Source: Acidobacteriota bacterium (lineage in GTDB: Bacteria; Acidobacteriota; Blastocatellia; Pyrinomonadales; Pyrinomonadaceae). Taken from it: a DNA stretch of 64,000 nt. The notes under the pieces were generated by a model. The model ran no database searches and was not told the DNA's origin. It saw only the letters and a list, made by a program, of their open reading frames with translations. The translations under genes were made by a program, and so were the position numbers. Where the stretch lies: NCBI GenBank assembly GCA_020199775.1, contig JAIVJZ010000005.1:1-64000 (forward strand). Reading direction: 5' to 3'. Positions 17,621-26,899 of the stretch are shown one piece after another; the stretch's first letter is position 1; every line of letters starts with the position of its first letter.

Positions 17621-17954
17621 ACCAAAACCCGACTCGATCAAATGCCGCCTCTTCGCTCGCGTGAAGAGGCGGCCTTTCTTTTCGTGCCCGGCGCGCCTCT
17701 CCCGCATGCCGGAGCGTGCGATCCGAGCGTTTTGCAACAATACAACTGTCCTCGTTGTCGCGTAACAATACGGACGGCAAACATCCGGTGAACTTATCGC
17801 GCGACCGCAACATGAGGGCGTTTTTCGCGTATTTCGCCCAAAACTTCGCCCCGCCACGTTTGGCCGCGCGCGAGGCACAATGCTTGCTCTGGACATCGCT
17901 GCGAACTGTTAACCGCGTCTCTCCCAAAACAGATGTGGCAACGGAGTAAAGAAG
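17621..17954. other. gap after dnaJ
   Basis: A 334-base gap with the dnaJ terminator at its start. The rest contains no supported gene; it should hold the promoter of the next gene, but none stands out. Confidence 0.4.
17644..17682 (+). terminator. rho-independent terminator after dnaJ
   Basis: An 11-bp stem (GCCGCCTCTTC with GAAGAGGCGGC at 17663-17673) is followed by CTTTCTTTT, 24 bases after the dnaJ stop. Confidence 0.88.
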
Positions 17955-18305
17955 ATGAAAACATTCAACCGCGCCGTCTTGAGCGCACTCGCCTTGATGC
18001 TCATGTTTGGCGTAAACGTCGCACAGGCGGCCAGCCTTGACGACAACGATGCCGAGGGGCGTCTGGTTAATGTCCGCGTCGTCGAGGTGAGCGACGGGCG
18101 CATTTCCGTCATCACGCGCGAAGGAGTCGAGCACGTTATAGCCGTCTGCCAGATCAACACGCAGGTGAAACGCGGCAAACAATACGTCAACAGCAAAGAC
18201 TTGCGGGTGGACGACGTGGTGACAATCGTGCTTGACGAAGAGAAGCCGGTCAAGTTCGCCAAGAACATCGAAGTCAGGGAGATGGTGGCGGAAAACCATC
18301 CATAA
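17955..18305 (+). CDS. small exported protein of unknown function
   Basis: A 116-residue product with a signal peptide (residues 1-26, MKTFNRAVLSALALMLMFG then VNVAQAA). The mature part begins with an acidic stretch (SLDDNDAEG) and is otherwise beta-rich with alternating Val and charged residues (VNVRVVEVSDGRISVITREG). No family is recognised; an OB-like or SH3-like fold is possible. GGAG and GAAG precede the ATG. A terminator follows. Confidence 0.75.
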   Translation: MKTFNRAVLSALALMLMFGVNVAQAASLDDNDAEGRLVNVRVVEVSDGRISVITREGVEHVIAVCQINTQVKRGKQYVNSKDLRVDDVVTIVLDEEKPVKFAKNIEVREMVAENHP

Positions 18306-18385
18306 CAATCATAACTCGACGAGTTCGCCGGTGAGATGGAGGCGTCCCTAGCGGGCGTCCCCTCGCACACTTGCCGGTAACCAAG

Positions 18386-18420
18386 AGCCGCTTGGCCTTC
18401 ACGGGTCAAGCGGCTTTTAG
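18386..18420 (+). terminator. rho-independent terminator
   Basis: Stem AGCCGCTTG with CAAGCGGCT (18386-18394, 18407-18415) followed by TTTTAG, downstream of the small exported protein gene. Confidence 0.8.
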
Positions 18421-18423
18421 TTT

Positions 18424-18510
18424 AACGATGAAGGAGGAACGATGAACGATGAACTGAAATCAAGTTGCTCTTGTTTTCAGTTCATCGTTCATCGTTCCTC
18501 CTTCATCGTT
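18424..18510. repeat. heptad hairpin, AACGATG family (perfect arms)
   Basis: Left AACGATG, AAGGAGG, AACGATG, AACGATG; right arm its exact inverse over 28 bp. The spacer begins AACTGAAA and ends TTTTCAGTT, extending the stem to about 36 bp. It lies between convergent genes and is the best preserved copy. Confidence 0.95.
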
Positions 18511-18514
18511 TCTA

Positions 18515-19591
18515 CTATTTTCTATACCGGATGTGGCCTCGGCGCGCGGCGTCCTCTTCGGCGTCAATGTTTCCGAGACGCAGCGACACGTCGGCGTTGA
18601 GATCGAGGTCGGCGCGCTCGCCCGCCTGAAGCTTGATCGTCCCGGCGGCGGCGATCATCGCGGCGTTGTCGGTCGAGAGATGGCGCGAGGGGAAGTAGAC
18701 CGGAATCTTCAGGCGCGCGCCGGCTGCATCGGCCGCGTCTCTGAGCGCGCCGTTACAAGCCACGCCGCCCGCGACGACGAGCGTCCGCGGCCGGTGTTCG
18801 GCGGCCAGCTTCTCGGTCGTCCCGACGAGCGAGCGCACGACCACACTTTGGAAACTCGCGGCCAAATCCTTCACCGCCTGCGCGGGCGTCTCGCCCTCCG
18901 CCACGGGTTGCAGGCCGGTCTCGCGCACGTATTTTGAAACGGCGGTCTTGAGCCCGCTGAAACTAAAGTCGGGCAGGCCGTCGCCCATGCGCGGCACGCT
19001 GAAGGGCACGGCGCGCGCGTCGCCCTCACGCGCCAGACGCTCGATGATAGGGCCGCCGGGATAACCGAGCCCCAACATCTTCGCCACCTTGTCGAAGGCT
19101 TCGCCCGCCGCGTCGTCACGCGTGCGCGCGAGCACTTTGTACTTGCCCGGTTCGGGGACGAGAAAAAGGTTCGTGTGGCCGCCCGACACGACGAGCGCGA
19201 AGGCCGGATATTCAATCGGGGGATTCTCGAAGACCACCGAATAAATGTGTCCCTCGATGTGGTTGACGCCGACGAGCGGCTTGCCGAGCGCGAAGGCCAT
19301 CGCCTTCGCGTAAGAGAGGCCGACGAGCAGGGAACCCACCAGCCCCGGCCCCTGCGTCACCGCGATGCCGTCGATCTCGCGCGCGCCGACTCCGGCCCGC
19401 GCGAACGCTTCTTTGACGACGGGCACGATCTTGTCCAGATGCTCGCGCGAGGCGAGTTCGGGCACGACGCCGCCGAAGCGTTTGTGCGTTTCGATTTGAG
19501 ATGAGATGACGGACGACACCATCTCGCGGCCGCCGCGCACGATGGCCGCCGCCGTCTCATCGCAAGAGCTTTCGATTCCGAGAACAAGCAT
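18515..19591 (-). CDS. tsaD: tRNA N6-adenosine threonylcarbamoyltransferase
   Basis: TsaD transfers the threonylcarbamoyl group to A37 of ANN-decoding tRNAs, with TsaB, TsaC and TsaE. The start [17 protein letters not shown] and metal-binding His111/His115 in NHIEGH are characteristic, as are [10 protein letters not shown] and [14 protein letters not shown]. Length 358 is normal. tsaE lies about 4 kb away on the same strand. The ATG at 19591 fits the family start. Confidence 0.97.
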   Translation of the reverse strand: MLVLGIESSCDETAAAIVRGGREMVSSVISSQIETHKRFGGVVPELASREHLDKIVPVVKEAFARAGVGAREIDGIAVTQGPGLVGSLLVGLSYAKAMAFALGKPLVGVNHIEGHIYSVVFENPPIEYPAFALVVSGGHTNLFLVPEPGKYKVLARTRDDAAGEAFDKVAKMLGLGYPGGPIIERLAREGDARAVPFSVPRMGDGLPDFSFSGLKTAVSKYVRETGLQPVAEGETPAQAVKDLAASFQSVVVRSLVGTTEKLAAEHRPRTLVVAGGVACNGALRDAADAAGARLKIPVYFPSRHLSTDNAAMIAAAGTIKLQAGERADLDLNADVSLRLGNIDAEEDAARRGHIRYRK

Positions 19592-19660
19592 GATTGAAGT
19601 ATTGATTGAATGACAGTCTATTGCTTCCGCGCGGAACGTTCAACTTCCAGACGGCCGGAA

Positions 19661-20233
19661 TCATTCCGCCGCCGCCTCCGCTTCGTAGAAACTCAGGGCG
19701 GAGTCTCCTTGCTTCAGGATGCGCCAGCGTCGGATGCCGCCCACCGCATCCCGGAGGGCGGTTTTGTGATGATGCTCGACGATGAGAACGCCGCCTTCCG
19801 AGAGCAAGGATGGGGTGCGCGCCCCGAAGAGTTCGAGCAGTGGCGCGTAGTCGATGGCATAAGGCGGATCGAGAAAGGCGATGTCGTAGGGCGCACCGCC
19901 GCGCCCCTCCGCGCGGCGCAAAAAGTCCGCGGCTTCGCTCAAGGTCACTTCCGTCAACTCTTCGGGCACGCCGCACAGGTCTAGATTCGCTTCGACGAGC
20001 CCACACATCTTGCGCGAGCGATCAACGAAGGTGACGAACGACGCGCCGCGCGAAATCGCCTCGATGCCGACCGCGCCCGAACCCGCGCAGAGGTCTAGAA
20101 AACGCGCGCCGTCGATGCGCGGGGCGAGGACGTTGAAGAGCGTCTCGCGCAGGCGGTCGGAGGTCGGGCGAATCTGCATGGAGGGCGGACTTTTCAATAC
20201 GCGCCCGCGATATTGTCCGGCGATGATTCTCAC
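19661..20233 (-). CDS. rsmD: 16S rRNA (guanine966-N2)-methyltransferase
   Basis: RsmD methylates G966 of 16S rRNA during 30S assembly. The 190-residue product starts MRIIAGQYRGRVLKSP, has the SAM-binding motif LDLCAGSGAVGIEAISRGA and the catalytic DPPY (FLDPPYAIDY). The start is GTG at 20233. It lies downstream of recG on the same strand, a pairing often seen (recG-rsmD-coaD), with a heptad hairpin in the gap. Confidence 0.95.
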   Translation of the reverse strand: MRIIAGQYRGRVLKSPPSMQIRPTSDRLRETLFNVLAPRIDGARFLDLCAGSGAVGIEAISRGASFVTFVDRSRKMCGLVEANLDLCGVPEELTEVTLSEAADFLRRAEGRGGAPYDIAFLDPPYAIDYAPLLELFGARTPSLLSEGGVLIVEHHHKTALRDAVGGIRRWRILKQGDSALSFYEAEAAAE

Positions 20234-20242
20234 GATAAGAGT

Positions 20243-20321
20243 AGTTTCAGGTTTCAGGTTTAAAGTTTCAAGTTGAAAACGATTGTCCGGAATGCGAACC
20301 TGAAACTTGAAACTTGCAACT
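20243..20321. repeat. heptad hairpin, GTTTCAG family
   Basis: Left AGTTTCA, GGTTTCA, GGTTTAA, AGTTTCA; spacer of about 30 bases; right TGAAACT, TGAAACT, TGCAACT. It occupies nearly the whole recG-rsmD gap and touches the recG stop. Confidence 0.88.
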
Positions 20322-22703
20322 CTATCCGACGGCGGCGAGACCGAAGCGGGCGTCGGCGCGGACGCGTTCGATGAGGCGGGAAGTTTCGCGCGTGCGGCGG
20401 CGCGCGTTGGAGAGATAATAGTCGGCTTCGTTGCGCGCCTCTTCCAGTATCCGCACGTCGCGCACGAGGTTGCCGACGCGGAAGGTGGGCACGCCCGATT
20501 GGCGCGTGCCCATCACTTCGCCGGGGCCGCGAATCTCCAAATCTTTTTCCGCGATGCGGAAGCCGTCGTTCGTCTCTTCCATGATGCCGAGTCGCTCTTT
20601 AGCGACGGCGGTTTGCTTGTCGGAAGCGAGCAGCACGCAGAAACTTTGCTCCGCGCCGCGCCCGACGCGCCCGCGCAGTTGGTGCAACTGCGAGAGGCCG
20701 AAACGCTCCGCGTGTTCGATGACCATGACGGACGCGTTCGGCACGTCAACGCCGACTTCGACGACCGTGGTCGCCACGAGAATCTGCACGTCGCCGCGCG
20801 TGAAGCGGTGCATCGTCTCCTCTTTCTCCGCCGACTTCATCTTGCCGTGCAGGAGGCCGATGGTGAAAGTGGGAAAGACGCGGTCGCGCAAATGCTCGAA
20901 CATGCGTGTCGCGTCCTTCAAGTCCATCTTCTCCGACTCTTCGACGAGCGGGTAGACGATGTAAGCCTGACGACCCGCGCGAATTTCTCTCTCGACGCCT
21001 TTATAAACTCCGGCGCGCTGTTCTTCGCCGACCACGACCGTCTTGATCGGCGTGCGGCCGGGCGGGAGTTCGTCTATGACGGACACGTCGAGGTCGCCGT
21101 AGACGGTCATGGCGAGCGAGCGCGGGATGGGCGTCGCCGTCATCACGAGCACGTCGGGATTGAAGCCGCGTTCGCGCAGAGAGGCGCGTTGCAGCACGCC
21201 GAAACGGTGCTGTTCGTCGATGACGACGAGGCCGAGTTTGCGGAAGGCGACCGACTCCTGAATGAGCGCGTGCGTGCCGATGCAGGCGTTGACTTCACCG
21301 TCGGCGATACTCGCGTGGAGCCGTCTTTTTTCGGCGGCGCGGAGCGAGCCGATGAGCAGTTCGGCGCGGTGCGGCGTGCGCGCGAGCATGCGTTTGATGT
21401 TGCGCGCGTGCTGGTCTGCGAGGATTTCGGTCGGAGCCATGAGCGCGGCCTGATAGCCGTTCTCCATCGCGGCGAGCATGGCGAGCAGCGCGACGATGGT
21501 TTTGCCGCTGCCCACGTCGCCCTGCAACAGACGGTTCATCGGCACATCCGATTGCATGTCGTCGAGGATGCGCTTGACGGAACGCTCTTGCGCGCTCGTC
21601 AGGGCGAAGGGAAGTATCTCCGCGAGGTGGCCGCGCACGCGTTCGTCTATCTCGATACAAGCGCCCTTCGGCTCTTTGACGCGCTCGCTTTTGCGAATGG
21701 CGATGGCGAGCGCGACCCAGAAGAATTCCTCGAAGATGAGACGCAGGTGTGCGGGCGAACGCGCGCGTTCGTAGTCGGCGAGCGGGGCGTCTTCGGAGGG
21801 GAAGTGGATGCGGCGCAGGGCTTCGGCGCGCGAGATCAATCTTTGTCGCCCGATGAGATCGGGGGGCAGCGTCTCGGTGATCTCCGCGTCGTCTAGGCGC
21901 GCGAAGACGGCGTGCATGATCTCGCGCAGGCGTTTGGCGGCAAACTCGCCGAGCTTGCGGTAGACGGGCACGCGCCGCCCGACGTGGATCGCGGCGAGAC
22001 GCGGATCAGTTACTTCCGTCTCGTCGTCCTCCGCGAGCAACTCGGCATCGGCGTCCGACTCTTCGTGCGCCGCGTCGCCCGCCCGCGCGCCGCCGGGTTG
22101 CGCGTCCGGGGCTTCGTGCTCGTGCGCGCCGTTTTCTTCGGCGAGCCGCAGGAGGGCGTGTTCGGGCGGCGTCCAAGTGCCGGGCAGGAGTTCCAGTTCG
22201 TCGGGTTTGCCGAGACGCAGGGCGAAGGTGTTGCGCCGCGCGTCCCACTCCCAACGGCCGTAGGCGACGAAGCGCGCACCGCGCGTGAAGCGTTGGCGAT
22301 TGTAAGCGACGATGCGCGCCGCCTGTCGCCCCGACACGAACCACCAGACGACGACCGGCTTGCCCGTCCTTTCAGGGTCGCTCGCAGTGATCTCGAAGAT
22401 GAACAGCGGCGGCGCTTTCGCCCCACGATTCTTGCCGACCTGAAAACCGCCCGCCACGCGCACGTAGAGTTCGAGCGACGCCTCCACGCCGTCGCTGAGT
22501 TCCGCGATGCGCGTCAGATTCGAGCGATCTTCGTAGCGCATCGGCAGGTAGTTTAAGAGGTCTTCGACCGTGGTCTCGCCCGCGTCGCGCTTGCCCGTGA
22601 GCGAGGCGAGCGCGAGACCGAGACGGCGCGCCGTCGGCTGGCCGAAACGCGGGATGCCGTGGCCTGTGAGCGAAAGGATGGGGGTGTCGAGCGTGAGAGA
22701 CAT
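20322..22703 (-). CDS. recG: ATP-dependent DNA helicase RecG
   Basis: RecG remodels stalled replication forks and Holliday junctions. The 793-residue protein has an N-terminal wedge/OB region, Walker A GDVGSGKT near residue 398, the DEQH box (VVIDEQHRFGV) near 494, MTATPIPRS, and motif VI QLRGRVGRG. A low-complexity acidic insert (HEHEAPDAQPGGARAGDAAHEE and following Glu/Asp residues, about 190-230) sits in the OB region and makes it roughly 100 residues longer than E. coli RecG (693). Confidence 0.97.
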   Translation of the reverse strand: MSLTLDTPILSLTGHGIPRFGQPTARRLGLALASLTGKRDAGETTVEDLLNYLPMRYEDRSNLTRIAELSDGVEASLELYVRVAGGFQVGKNRGAKAPPLFIFEITASDPERTGKPVVVWWFVSGRQAARIVAYNRQRFTRGARFVAYGRWEWDARRNTFALRLGKPDELELLPGTWTPPEHALLRLAEENGAHEHEAPDAQPGGARAGDAAHEESDADAELLAEDDETEVTDPRLAAIHVGRRVPVYRKLGEFAAKRLREIMHAVFARLDDAEITETLPPDLIGRQRLISRAEALRRIHFPSEDAPLADYERARSPAHLRLIFEEFFWVALAIAIRKSERVKEPKGACIEIDERVRGHLAEILPFALTSAQERSVKRILDDMQSDVPMNRLLQGDVGSGKTIVALLAMLAAMENGYQAALMAPTEILADQHARNIKRMLARTPHRAELLIGSLRAAEKRRLHASIADGEVNACIGTHALIQESVAFRKLGLVVIDEQHRFGVLQRASLRERGFNPDVLVMTATPIPRSLAMTVYGDLDVSVIDELPPGRTPIKTVVVGEEQRAGVYKGVEREIRAGRQAYIVYPLVEESEKMDLKDATRMFEHLRDRVFPTFTIGLLHGKMKSAEKEETMHRFTRGDVQILVATTVVEVGVDVPNASVMVIEHAERFGLSQLHQLRGRVGRGAEQSFCVLLASDKQTAVAKERLGIMEETNDGFRIAEKDLEIRGPGEVMGTRQSGVPTFRVGNLVRDVRILEEARNEADYYLSNARRRTRETSRLIERVRADARFGLAAVG

Positions 22704-22707
22704 CGAA

Positions 22708-22800
22708 AACGATGAACGATGAACGCGGAACGATGAACTAGAGAAAAAGGCACTTGCGATTATTCGTTACTTCATCGTTCATCGTTCCGCGTTCATCGTT
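22708..22800. repeat. heptad hairpin, AACGATG family (shuffled arms)
   Basis: Left AACGATG, AACGATG, AACGCGG, AACGATG; right arm inverted reads AACGATG, AACGCGG, AACGATG, AACGATG. The variant CGG unit is in a different position in each arm, so the units pair only partly. Spacer about 37 bases with GGCACTTGCG. Confidence 0.88.
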
Positions 22801-22808
22801 ACTACTTG

Positions 22809-23249
22809 TCAGGCGTTAGCCGTGCTCGCGGCGGAGCAGTGTTGGTCGAAGGCGCGGGTCAGTTCCTCTGCGATGGTCGGCGCGTCCTTGCCCTCGATCT
22901 GGTAGCGTTCCATGATGTAGACGAGTTGGCCGTCTTTGAGCAGCGCGATGGACGGCGACGACGGCTGGTGGCCGGTGAAGTAGGCGCGTGCTTTCTCGGT
23001 GGCCTCGATGTCCGCACCGGCGAAGACTGTGATGGCGCGTTCGGGGCGCGTCGAGTGTTGCATCGCGCGGGCGATGCCGGGCCGCGCCTTGCCCGCCGCG
23101 CAGCCGCAGACGGAATTGACGACAACCATCACCGTGCCCTCAGTGCCCTTGACGGCTTCGTCAACCTGTTCGGGCGTGCGTGCTTCTTCGATGCCGAGTC
23201 GCGTCAGTTCCTCGCGCATCGGGCGAATCATGATCTCAGGATAAGGCAT
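22809..23249 (-). CDS. bacilliredoxin family protein (BrxA/BrxB, YphP/YqiW)
   Basis: A 146-residue thioredoxin-fold protein with the CGC motif of bacilliredoxins (NSVCGCAAGKARPG, Cys48-Gly49-Cys50). These remove bacillithiol or related thiols from oxidised protein cysteines in the cytosol. Other supporting segments are MPYPEIMIRPMREELT and the C-terminal LIYIMERYQIEGKD-like strand. The ATG at 23249 is chosen over the frame's upstream extension because AGAGGAG lies at the right distance and the family begins MPYPE. It lies upstream of recG. Confidence 0.93.
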   Translation of the reverse strand: MPYPEIMIRPMREELTRLGIEEARTPEQVDEAVKGTEGTVMVVVNSVCGCAAGKARPGIARAMQHSTRPERAITVFAGADIEATEKARAYFTGHQPSSPSIALLKDGQLVYIMERYQIEGKDAPTIAEELTRAFDQHCSAASTANA

Positions 23250-23342
23250 AACTAAAGTCTCCTCTGTTAATAAAAGTTCTCGCGCAAATTTTAACATAAG
23301 CGCGCGATTTAGAGGGGCGCGCAGACGGCGGCGGCAGTCGCG

Positions 23343-23813
23343 TCATTCCCTGCTGATGCTGATGTGGCGAACTTCTTCGCCGTCGCCTTCGATGCGAACA
23401 CGATAGACGGGCGCGGGCAGAGGATAGTTGCGCAGCCGTTCAGCCCATTCGATGACGATGACGGCGCGTTCGTCCGAGAGCAGTTCGTCGAGATCAACGG
23501 CGTAGGCGGCGGAGACGCCGTCGGTCAGGCGGTAGAGGTCGAGATGATAGAGCATGAGGCGCGCGTCGTAACGGTTGACGAGGGTGAAAGAGGGGCTGGT
23601 CACGTCGTTGAAATCCAGACCGAGCGCGCCGCCGAGACCCTTCACGAAAATCGTCTTGCCCGCCCCGAGCGCGCCGTCGAGCAGGATGATCTCGCCGCCT
23701 CGCAAATGTTCTCCGATCCACTTTCCGAGCAGGAACGTGTCCGCCAGCTTGTGTGATGTCCAATCGCCGGTCGGGTTGAAGTCTGCATCCGAATCTAAGT
23801 TGAGAGTCGTCAT
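23343..23813 (-). CDS. tsaE: tRNA threonylcarbamoyladenosine biosynthesis ATPase TsaE
   Basis: TsaE is the ATPase that recycles the TsaB-TsaD complex in t6A synthesis. The 156-residue product has Walker A GALGAGKT (about 48-55), SPSFTLVNRYDARLMLYHLDLYRL and the IEWAERL motif. Its ATG overlaps the stop of nnr by four bases (ATGA), the usual nnr-tsaE coupling. Confidence 0.96.
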   Translation of the reverse strand: MTTLNLDSDADFNPTGDWTSHKLADTFLLGKWIGEHLRGGEIILLDGALGAGKTIFVKGLGGALGLDFNDVTSPSFTLVNRYDARLMLYHLDLYRLTDGVSAAYAVDLDELLSDERAVIVIEWAERLRNYPLPAPVYRVRIEGDGEEVRHISISRE

Positions 23814-25510
23814 GGTTTTTCACCCCCGGGGTCGAGCGCGCGGACGGCCGCACCGAGGTGACGGCTGATGTCGGATGCGACGAGCGTGCGCATGCCCTGC
23901 GCCTCCGCGGCGAGGTCGCTCGCGAGTCCGGCGATATAGACGGCGGCGACGGTCGCGGCGTAGGCGTCCGCGTCGTCTCCGAGCGCGCCGCGAGACTGCG
24001 CGATGAAGCCGGTGATGATGCCGGTCAGCGTGTCGCCCGCGCCAGCCGTGCCCGTCCCGGCGTTACCGGTCGGGTTCACTGCGACGCGCCCGTCGGGGGC
24101 GGCGATGAGCGTACGCGCCCCCTTCAAGACAAGGATGAGTTGATGTGCGACGGCAAAGTCTCTGGCGGTCTGGACGCGATTTGCGAATAAATCTTGCTCC
24201 GCGTTCGCGCCCGTGAGACGGCGCATCTCGCCGGGGTGCGGCGTCAGGATGAGCGGCCTTGCGGGCGTGCCGCGCAGGTCGGCAGGCCAGGGGGAGAGCG
24301 CGTTGATCCCGTCGGCGTCTATGACGACCGGAGCGGAGCGGCGTTCGACGACGGCGCGCACGAGGCGGCGGACGTGTTCAGCGGACGTGAGGCCGGGGCC
24401 GATGGCGAGCGCGTCGGCGCGCGCGGCAAGTTGCAATGCTTGTTCGATGGCCGCCTCGCTCAAAATGAGTTCGTCCGTGAGCGCGCCCGCCAACTTGGCC
24501 TCGGCCGTCTCAGGCAGTTCGGCCGTCATCACTTCGGGCATAACGCGCGCGGCGACGGCGGGCAGCGCGGATGCTGGCGTCGTGATGGTGACAAGCCCCG
24601 CGCCGGAGCGCATCGCCGCATTGCCGCACAGGACTGCCGCGCCGGACATCCGGCGTGAACCGGCGATGATGAGGGCGTGGCCGTGCGTGTTTTTGTAGGA
24701 GCCGGGTCGGTAGCGCGTCTGTTCGAGCCACGCGCGCGCGTCGTCTTCTCCGGTCAGAAAAAGTTGCGAGCCGGCGGCATCGACGAGGGCGGCGGGAGAA
24801 CCGATGTCGGCGACGACCAATTCACCGTTGAAGTGACAAGCGGGCGGCAGGACGTTGGCCGGCTTGGGTGCGGTGAAGGTGACTGTCAGGTCGGCCCGCA
24901 CGGCGTCGCCGATTGACTCCGCTGTGTCGGCGTCGAGACCGGAGGGCAAATCGAGCGAGACGACAAAAGGGCGATGTTCGACGCGTCCTGAGCGGGCATC
25001 TCTAATTTGCGCGAGATGGCCGACGACCTCCGCGTAGATGCCTTTGAGCGGGCGCGTCAGACCCGTGCCGAACAACGCGTCGATAATCACGTCGTAGTCT
25101 TTGAGCGCCGCCTGAAACGCGCCCCACGTCGCTTCGTCCGTGCATTCCGTAAAAGAGAGGCGCAAGGCCGACCCGGTCTCCGGCGCAGCGGAGGCGAGTT
25201 GACGTGCGATTTCGAAGTTTGTGCGGGCGTCGCCGCGCGTGTCCTCGACCCGCCCGAAGAGTAAGACTTTAACCTGTGCGCCTTTGAGCGAGAGAATGCG
25301 CGCGAGCGCCGCCCCGTCACCCCCGTTGTTGCCGCGCTCGCAAAGAATCAGCACGTTGAGGCCGGAAGTGTCGTTTGAGAAGCGGGAGGCGATGACGCGC
25401 GCCGACGCGTTCGCGGCGGATTCCATGAGCAGGAGAGACGGCATGGCATACCGTTCTGTGGTCAGGCGATCAACCTCGCGCATCTCGGCGGCTGTTATCA
25501 CTTTTAGCAC
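23810..25510 (-). CDS. nnr: bifunctional NAD(P)HX epimerase/dehydratase
   Basis: The enzyme repairs hydrated NADH/NADPH: the N-terminal YjeF_N domain epimerises NAD(P)HX (GRGNNGGDGAALARIL-like motif CERGNNGGDG) and the C-terminal carbohydrate-kinase-like domain dehydrates it (GTAGAGDTLTGIITGF; GSRRMSGAAVLCG). The 566 residues cover both domains. The start is GTG at 25510. It is the first gene of a minus-strand unit continuing into tsaE. Confidence 0.96.
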   Translation of the reverse strand: MLKVITAAEMREVDRLTTERYAMPSLLLMESAANASARVIASRFSNDTSGLNVLILCERGNNGGDGAALARILSLKGAQVKVLLFGRVEDTRGDARTNFEIARQLASAAPETGSALRLSFTECTDEATWGAFQAALKDYDVIIDALFGTGLTRPLKGIYAEVVGHLAQIRDARSGRVEHRPFVVSLDLPSGLDADTAESIGDAVRADLTVTFTAPKPANVLPPACHFNGELVVADIGSPAALVDAAGSQLFLTGEDDARAWLEQTRYRPGSYKNTHGHALIIAGSRRMSGAAVLCGNAAMRSGAGLVTITTPASALPAVAARVMPEVMTAELPETAEAKLAGALTDELILSEAAIEQALQLAARADALAIGPGLTSAEHVRRLVRAVVERRSAPVVIDADGINALSPWPADLRGTPARPLILTPHPGEMRRLTGANAEQDLFANRVQTARDFAVAHQLILVLKGARTLIAAPDGRVAVNPTGNAGTGTAGAGDTLTGIITGFIAQSRGALGDDADAYAATVAAVYIAGLASDLAAEAQGMRTLVASDISRHLGAAVRALDPGGEKP

Positions 25511-25591
25511 AGCGCGGATGATAAGGAGAGAATTACTTGCGGGTCAATGAATTTAAGGGCGGCAACGCCCGAAAAGCGCGAAAACAGGCAC

Positions 25592-25614
25592 AAAAAAAGA
25601 GAGCCGTCTGCTCT
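25592..25614 (-). terminator. terminator-like hairpin upstream of nnr
   Basis: On the minus strand AGAGAGC, a short loop and GCTCTCT are followed by a run of seven T. Confidence 0.6.
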
Positions 25615-25763
25615 CTCTTCTCCACCATCCGGGCCTGCCGCTAAACTCTCGCCGTCCTGTTGTAATCATAGAAAATGTTGAATGCTTGAAGTTCTCCAGA
25701 AAAATTGTCGAAATTGTTGTAGAGGGAAAAATCGCCGGAAAATTAGCAATACCGGCGCATAAA

Positions 25764-25800
25764 AGGAAACGAGCCGGACTAGTTTTCACTAATCCGGCTC
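25764..25800 (-). terminator. terminator of the first PEP-CTERM gene
   Basis: Stem GAGCCGGATTAG with CTAGTCCGGCTC (25771-25800), then a T-rich GTTTCCTTTT on the minus strand, about 70 bases after the stop at 25871. Confidence 0.8.
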
Positions 25801-25870
25801 ATTTTGCTTGCAACTGAGAGGGGCTGGACTGACCTATGCGCCCTAGAGAGGCAAATTATCCGTTCACGGC

Positions 25871-26497
25871 TTAGTTTTCCGCGTCTTTGCGGCGTTTGCG
25901 GATACGCGCGGCGACGCCGGCCAGACCCGTGCCGAGCAAGATCATGGTGGCCGGTTCGGGAACCGCCGCCGTCTGCTCGCCCCTGAGACCCGCCGTCAAG
26001 TTGGCCGTCTCGCCGGACTGGACGAAAAGTTTGGGCAGTTCGATGGAGAAGGAGCCGCTCCCGCTTGCGTTAGAGAACGTGAACGTCTGAATCGGATTGT
26101 CGAACTCGATTTGAACCCCGCCGACATTCGGCGTCGAGATAGTGCCCGAAACGGTCGCGGTGTACGTCGCGGACTGGCCGCCGTTGATTCCGGCCGGGGC
26201 GGTGAACGTCAGGTTGAGCGTGAAATTGCCGCTCACGGGCGTTTCACCGGCGGTCGAGGCCAGAGTGAAGGTGCCGATGCGATCCGCGCCGCTGAACGAG
26301 CCGACGCCGCCGGCGGTCGTCGCCGTAAAGGTATTGCCGGTGAAAGTCAGGAAATTGGCGGCCGTGCCCGTGACTGTTCCCGAAGAAGTACCCGACACCG
26401 TCACCGGATCGGCTTTAGCGATCTGCCCTGCGCCGAAGACGGCGATAAGAGCGATGCCCATTGCGAGCGGTTTGAGCATGTTTGCGAAAATTTTCAT
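25871..26497 (-). CDS. PEP-CTERM sorting domain protein
   Basis: A 208-residue exported protein: signal peptide (1-29, ending AGQIAKA), a Thr/Gly/Ser-rich beta region and a C-terminal sorting signal with VPEPATMILLGTGLAG, a membrane helix and the basic end RIRKRRKD. PEP-CTERM signals are processed by exosortase in exopolysaccharide-producing bacteria; the mature protein would be surface or matrix material. GGAGG precedes the ATG. A similar protein lies 400 bases upstream. No exosortase is in the window. Confidence 0.93.
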   Translation of the reverse strand: MKIFANMLKPLAMGIALIAVFGAGQIAKADPVTVSGTSSGTVTGTAANFLTFTGNTFTATTAGGVGSFSGADRIGTFTLASTAGETPVSGNFTLNLTFTAPAGINGGQSATYTATVSGTISTPNVGGVQIEFDNPIQTFTFSNASGSGSFSIELPKLFVQSGETANLTAGLRGEQTAAVPEPATMILLGTGLAGVAARIRKRRKDAEN

Positions 26498-26899
26498 TGT
26501 AAATCTTGCCTCCGTGGACCCTTTTACGGAAATCTGAACGAAATCTAAAAGCCTCTGACCGTAAATCCCCCTTGGTTAAAGGCCGGATTCACGCGGGCAA
26601 AAACGCGCTAGAGCGTAAAAAGAGCTATGCCGAACCGCATCTCAAAGCATGCTCTCGAAGAATCAGGGGCGGAGCAAAACCCTTGAATATCTTCCCGGAC
26701 GGCAAGGCAGCGCATGTCCTGATGCCGTCTAAATTCGTTGATTTTCAAACCTTTAACTGAGTCTAAAGACTCAATGCTCAGACACTTCCAGAAAATTCTC
26801 GTGTTTACCTAAAGAATTTGGCGAGCCTGACTTTAGCAATCAGGCTCGCCAAATTCTTTTAACTTAGAGATGATTTAGCATTGCCGCACTTAAACAGCT
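26498..26899. other. gap between the two PEP-CTERM genes
   Basis: About 400 bases without a gene. It contains a strong bidirectional terminator (26811-26862) and, nearer the downstream gene, a GACGGCA...TGCCGTC hairpin (about 26700-26732) that may be part of the 5' leader. I see no c-di-GMP riboswitch signature. Confidence 0.45.
26811..26862 (-). terminator. terminator of the second PEP-CTERM gene
   Basis: A 20-bp perfect stem (26811-26830 with 26840-26859) around a 9-base loop, A/T-rich at the base on both sides and so active in either direction in principle. It lies 40 bases after the stop at 26900. Confidence 0.88.

Larger units (their letters stand above)
25511..25870. other. gap with minus-strand terminators
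   Basis: No gene is supported in these 360 bases. They hold the terminator of the first PEP-CTERM gene (25764-25800) and a second hairpin with a T-tract (25592-25614, minus strand) in front of nnr. The second hairpin has no gene just before it, so it could be an attenuator for nnr or end a small transcript. Confidence 0.5.

Noticed and set aside
20307..21896. A 529-codon open frame on the strand opposite recG
   Set aside because: It mirrors recG codon for codon; in GC-rich DNA the antisense frame stays open. The peptide is Arg/Glu/His-rich and matches nothing.
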